From assembly GCA_031367285.1 (NCBI GenBank), contig JANLPN010000382.1, forward strand, positions 1-36,988: 36,988 nt of DNA, given 5' to 3'. Below are positions 33,658 to 36,988 of the stretch, one piece after another. Position numbers and translations under genes: made by a program. The first letter of the stretch is position 1, and each line of letters opens with the position of its first letter. Below the pieces are notes generated by a model that was not told where the DNA came from, made no database searches, and worked only from the letters and a program-made list of their open reading frames with translations. Source of the DNA: CAISIP01 sp031367285 (lineage in GTDB: Bacteria; Pseudomonadota; Gammaproteobacteria; Burkholderiales; Burkholderiaceae_C).

Positions 33658-35280
33658 TCACGCATAACGCTCCACGTTCCACCATGGAATGGCCTCCGGT
33701 ATTTGCACGAATCCGCGCAGGCGGTCGCTGCGGTAGGCCACCGGGGCGACCCACTGCCCGGTCTTGATGTCGTGTACGTATTCGATCATGGCGCGGTTCA
33801 GGCGCGATGCCACGGCCCTGCGTGCCTCCAGCGTGGGGGCTGCCGCCCACTCGGTGCGCATCAGTTCGATGGCGGGGTTTTCCGGCCACCCGAACCAGGC
33901 CTTGCGCCCGATCGCCGCGTGGGCGAAAAGGCTGATCGGATTGGCGGCGGAATTGCCGCCGCTGTAGGTATAAAACACATTCCAGCCACCCTGGTCGGGC
34001 GGGTTCTGGTTGGAGCGGCGCGTGACGACCGCGCCCCAGTCGGTGGAGGCCAGCTGCACGTTCATGCCGATCTGGCGCAGGTTCTGCGCCACCACCAGGA
34101 TGGTCTGGTTCATGACGTGGATGTTGGTGGCATGCAGTAGCACGATAGGCTTGCCGTCGTAGCCGGCTTCCTTGAGCAGCTCGCGTGCCCGTGCCTGGCG
34201 TTGCGCCATCGGCACGTTGATCATCAGGGCTTCGGAGCCGTCCTCTACGCCCATGGCCGAGCCGCAGGCGAAGTTGGAGCCACAGGTACGGTAGAACTTG
34301 GGGTCTCCGACGGCGGCGCGCTGGATGTCTTCCTGGCTGATGGCGAGTTGCGCCGCCTTGCGCGCGGCCACGTTGTTGAACGGTGGATGCAGATGGTTCA
34401 GGCGCACCTGTCCCAGATTGCCGAGTTTGTTGAAGGCCTCGATCTTCACGCCCGGCGCGGCGCCCAAAGCGGGCAGTATGTCGGTGGGCGGCAACTCGAA
34501 GAAGTCCACCTCGCCGGCCATCAGCGCCGACGCGGCAGTCTGCGCGTCGGGCATGATGTCCCAGATCACGCGGTCCAGCAGCACGCGCTTGCCGCCCGAA
34601 ATGCCGGACGCCGGCTCGCTGCGCGGCACGTAGTCGGGGTTGCGCTCGTACACCACGCGGCTGCCGGGCCGGTACTCCGCTTCGACAAACTTGAACGGGC
34701 CCGAGCCGATGTGTTTGGTGATCTGGGTGTTGGGGTCGGTGGCTGCGATCTCGGCCTTCATCATCACGCACAGCGGCGTGGTGGTCTTGGCCAGCGCGTC
34801 CAGCAGCAGGCTATACGGCTCCTTGAGCACAATGCGGAATGTCTTGTCGTCCACCACCGGAGTGTCCGCCACGCGCTCGAACAGGTGTTGTCCGGCGCCG
34901 TCCTTGACTTGCCACCGGCGCAACGACGCAACGCAGTCGCGTGCCGTCACGGGCGTGCCATCGTGCCATTTCAGGCCCGGGCGCAACTCCATGGTGTAGG
35001 TCTTGCGGTCGGCGGAAATATCGGTGCGGCCCACCATCTGCGGCTGCGGCACGAAGTTGGCGTCTATGCCATACAAGGTGTCGTACATCATGGCGCCGTG
35101 GTAGGCCGCCATGTTCTGCGTGGTCCAGATCGGATCGAGAATATTCAGATCGCCGTGCGGCACCATACGCGCCTGGCGCGGCGGCCGGGCCTGGGCGCGG
35201 GTGAGGTGGGGCACGCCTGCCCCGACCAGTGCCGCGGCGGCCACGCCCGCGGTTAGAACAGATCGCCTTGAACTAGTCAT
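33658..35280 (-). CDS. ABC transporter substrate-binding protein, family 5 with Tat-like signal (importer 2)
   Basis: A 540-residue periplasmic solute-binding protein of family 5. The start ATG 35280, after GGAGATG, gives MTSSRRSVLTAG followed by an Ala-rich core and cleavage near TRAQA at about residue 31; the RR pair and weak hydrophobicity suggest Tat export, unlike the Sec signal of importer 1. Mature landmarks are LDPIWTTQNMAAYHGAMMYD, LRPGLKWHDGTPVTARD and SNQNPPDQGGWN. Family-5 proteins take peptides, opines and modified amino acids, and the ligand is not evident. A Met 14 codons further upstream is unlikely because it would precede the twin-arginine motif with no benefit. Confidence 0.91.
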   Translation of the reverse strand: MTSSRRSVLTAGVAAAALVGAGVPHLTRAQARPPRQARMVPHGDLNILDPIWTTQNMAAYHGAMMYDTLYGIDANFVPQPQMVGRTDISADRKTYTMELRPGLKWHDGTPVTARDCVASLRRWQVKDGAGQHLFERVADTPVVDDKTFRIVLKEPYSLLLDALAKTTTPLCVMMKAEIAATDPNTQITKHIGSGPFKFVEAEYRPGSRVVYERNPDYVPRSEPASGISGGKRVLLDRVIWDIMPDAQTAASALMAGEVDFFELPPTDILPALGAAPGVKIEAFNKLGNLGQVRLNHLHPPFNNVAARKAAQLAISQEDIQRAAVGDPKFYRTCGSNFACGSAMGVEDGSEALMINVPMAQRQARARELLKEAGYDGKPIVLLHATNIHVMNQTILVVAQNLRQIGMNVQLASTDWGAVVTRRSNQNPPDQGGWNVFYTYSGGNSAANPISLFAHAAIGRKAWFGWPENPAIELMRTEWAAAPTLEARRAVASRLNRAMIEYVHDIKTGQWVAPVAYRSDRLRGFVQIPEAIPWWNVERYA

Positions 35281-35364
35281 GCAAACATCTCCTGTTATTG
35301 GCCAAGGTGCACGCCCAGTCAATGTACTGGCGGTTCAGCCTGTTGGTTGGGGAATGGAACGCAG

Positions 35365-35400
35365 CTTCAGTGAAGGCAGACGCGCAAAGCGCCTCCTGCC
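35365..35400. promoter_or_regulatory. Palindrome and hairpin between SelA-like paralogue A and importer 2
   Basis: The 134-bp gap 35281-35414 holds a perfect 11-bp palindrome CTTCAGTGAAG (35365-35375) next to an imperfect hairpin at 35375-35400, with arms GGCAG/CTGCC and an inner GCGC-aaa-GCGC. The hairpin starts 15 nt after the SelA-like stop on the transcribed strand and lacks a T-run. It could attenuate or process the transcript, or mark a second promoter for importer 2. Confidence 0.4.
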
Positions 35401-35414
35401 AAGACTGAAATTAT

Positions 35415-36602
35415 TTAAGCACATCCGCCCGCGCCGGACAAGGGTGCGATCCCGCACCCGGCTTGCAGGCAGGTGGACAGTTGTTGCGCCACCCGTTGCG
35501 CCTCGCCCGCATGCAGGTTGCAGGGGTCGAGATCGAAATGCCCCAGCCCGGTCTGGTAGTCGCGCACCATCACCGGCGGGTCGCCGGCGGCCAGAGCATC
35601 GGCCAGGCCGCGCGCCGTCCATGGCTGGCCCGGCAATACGGTAACTCGCAGTCGCCGCAGCGGATTGCCGGTGGGGTCGGCGACGATCCGGCATTCGAGC
35701 CCGTCGAATCCCCGCAGCGTTTGAAGCCATAGCGCCAGCGCCTCCTCCTCGCGCGCACGAATGCCCTGGTGGTCGCGTGTTTCCCAAGCGTCCAGCGCCG
35801 CCATCACACCCGCAATCGTCTCCTTGCCAACTTTCATGCCGCGCCCCAGGCCGCGGTTTTGCAGGCTTGCGGCACGCACCAGGTCGGCTTTTCCCGTAAC
35901 GATGCCGCTGGTAGGGCCGCCCAGGAACTTGTGCCCGCTGTAGCAGACCAGGTCGGCGCCGCGTGCCAGAAAACCGCGCAGGTCGTATTCGGAGGCCGCG
36001 TCCACGATCACGGGGATGTTCCTCGCGTGGCAGATGGCGCAGAACCGCTCCAGAGTCAGCATTGCGTATTGCACCGTCATGTGCGACACCACAAACACCG
36101 CGCAGGCCGTGTGCTCGTTGATGGCCTGTTCCAGCTGGTAGGCCTGTGCCATGCTGACGCTGCCCACGGTCACCACCTTGGCGCCCGTCATGCCAATGGT
36201 TTGCGCCAGCGACGCGCCGTAGCCCACCATATGCCCAAGCTGTACCAATGCTTCACGCTGGAGGCCGTCTGTGTCGGGCAGGCGCTCGATTGCCAGCAAG
36301 CGGTCACCGGTCAGGGTGGCTGCCACCGACAGCGTGATGGCGCTGGCACAACTGGCCGTGACGAAGCCGGCATCACCACCGGTCAGGCGTGTTATGACCC
36401 TGCTTGCTGCCTCGTGCAACGCGGCGATTTCTACAAACTCGCCCGCGATGGCGGCCATCGCCGCCACCGCCTGCGGCACCATGATGGAGGCGCCGAGTAC
36501 CGTCATCGTGCCCGACGCATTGATGATGGGCCGCAGGCCCAGCTCCTGGCGGATGTCGCGTGTTGGCGCGCCGGCAAGGGCCGCCACGGTTGCCGGGTGC
36601 AT
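35415..36602 (-). CDS. SelA-like PLP enzyme (paralogue A)
   Basis: A 395-residue fold-type I PLP enzyme of the SelA/DgaE group and second such protein in the cassette. The PLP lysine is Lys225 in SGHKFLGGPTSG, the Asp is in VIVDAASEYDLRG, and RPIINASGTMTVLG is the group's N-terminal hallmark. It differs from paralogue B in the lysine loop (SGHK against SGGK) and in the absence of the GPQSSG form, so the two probably act on different substrates or form a hetero-oligomer. It lies 14 nt downstream of the RidA-like gene. Elimination of ammonia leaving an enamine is the family-based prediction, unproven here. Confidence 0.87.
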   Translation of the reverse strand: MHPATVAALAGAPTRDIRQELGLRPIINASGTMTVLGASIMVPQAVAAMAAIAGEFVEIAALHEAASRVITRLTGGDAGFVTASCASAITLSVAATLTGDRLLAIERLPDTDGLQREALVQLGHMVGYGASLAQTIGMTGAKVVTVGSVSMAQAYQLEQAINEHTACAVFVVSHMTVQYAMLTLERFCAICHARNIPVIVDAASEYDLRGFLARGADLVCYSGHKFLGGPTSGIVTGKADLVRAASLQNRGLGRGMKVGKETIAGVMAALDAWETRDHQGIRAREEEALALWLQTLRGFDGLECRIVADPTGNPLRRLRVTVLPGQPWTARGLADALAAGDPPVMVRDYQTGLGHFDLDPCNLHAGEAQRVAQQLSTCLQAGCGIAPLSGAGGCA

Positions 36603-36616
36603 GGCCTCTCGCTCTC

Positions 36617-36988
36617 TCAGCCGTCGACCTGGAAAATCGCCTCGATCTCGACCGTGATGTTGCCCGGCAACGAGCCCATGCCCACGGCCGAGCGTGCGTG
36701 TTTTCCGGCCTCGGCAAACACGCCGACAAACAGGTCGGAACAGCCATTGATGACCTTGGGGTGGTCGGCAAACGTGGGCACGGCGTTGACCATGCCCAGC
36801 ACCTTGACCACACGCCGCACGCGCCCCAGGTCGCCCAGCGCCATGTGCGCCACCGCCAACAGGTTGAGGCCGGTCAGGCAGGCGTGGGCGTAACCATCTT
36901 CAACGCTGACCTCGGCGCCCACTTTGCCGCTGTGCATGCCGCCGTCGGCACGCCGCGGACCCTGCCCGGACAGGTACAGGAATCCGTT
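36617..36988 (-). CDS. RidA/YjgF-family protein (5' end beyond window)
   Basis: A partial Rid-family protein; 123 C-terminal residues are visible and the start lies past 36988. The first visible residues NGFLYLSGQGP are the usual strand near the N-terminus, and ARSAVGMGSLPGNITVEIEAI carries the conserved Arg that defines deaminase-active members. Rid proteins hydrolyse reactive enamine/imine intermediates made by PLP enzymes to the oxoacid and ammonia. Position directly before a SelA-like PLP enzyme fits that role well. It may be the first gene of the ten-gene cassette or have more upstream. Which Rid subfamily it belongs to is not decided. Confidence 0.9.
   Translation of the reverse strand, partial: NGFLYLSGQGPRRADGGMHSGKVGAEVSVEDGYAHACLTGLNLLAVAHMALGDLGRVRRVVKVLGMVNAVPTFADHPKVINGCSDLFVGVFAEAGKHARSAVGMGSLPGNITVEIEAIFQVDG

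Overview
The window is about 37 kb of GC-rich, densely packed bacterial DNA. Protein families, gene order and codon bias (strong G/C third positions) suggest a betaproteobacterium of the order Burkholderiales, probably Comamonadaceae-like; this is an inference from gene content, not a phylogenetic result. No rRNA, tRNA, CRISPR array, insertion sequence or phage gene was seen, and no stretch over about 300 bp lacks a gene.

Region 1 (1-11029) is redox and signalling. A cytoplasmic molybdopterin oxidoreductase and its ferredoxin subunit (minus strand, 506 to the window edge and 3454-503) look like SoeAB of the membrane-bound sulfite dehydrogenase. Just upstream on the same strand is a Cache-HAMP-PAS-GGDEF diguanylate cyclase. 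Diverging from it is a 1473-aa hybrid sensor kinase (Cache, three PAS, kinase, two receivers, Hpt), followed after 2 nt by a receiver/HD-GYP c-di-GMP phosphodiesterase. Together they form a make-and-break c-di-GMP module beside the Soe genes.

Region 2 (11034-22131) is a catabolic cluster. On the minus strand a dipeptide-type ABC importer (D-F-B-C-binding protein) runs into two tandem D-2-hydroxyacid dehydrogenases and an N-carbamoyl-D-amino-acid hydrolase. A LysR regulator and a class I/II aminotransferase are divergent from it. The content points to import and use of amino-acid derivatives, possibly N-carbamoyl or D-amino acids. An exact 62-bp direct repeat sits at 11974-12035 and again at 22625-22686. 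It brackets 10.65 kb and provides the same leader and Shine-Dalgarno sequence to the carbamoylase gene and to a formaldehyde-activating-enzyme (gfa) gene. That gfa gene appears to have an in-frame internal deletion removing its second zinc-binding region.

Region 3 (22175-26412) holds small accessory units: the shortened gfa, a lipoprotein/ECF sigma/anti-sigma operon, a cupin-DoxX pair, and a Phd-VapC type toxin-antitoxin pair with a clear 22-bp palindromic operator.

Region 4 (26464-36988) is a ten-gene same-strand cassette running right to left: RidA-like protein (cut by the window edge), SelA-like PLP enzyme, a second complete dipeptide-type ABC importer (binding protein-B-C-D-F), a second SelA-like PLP enzyme, a deacetylase-type amidohydrolase and an aspartoacylase-family zinc deacylase. 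Stop/start overlaps of a few bases link many of these genes. The logic is import, deacylation, PLP-dependent ammonia elimination and clean-up of enamine/imine by RidA. The substrate cannot be named from sequence. This cassette and the 62-bp repeat structure are the most promising leads.
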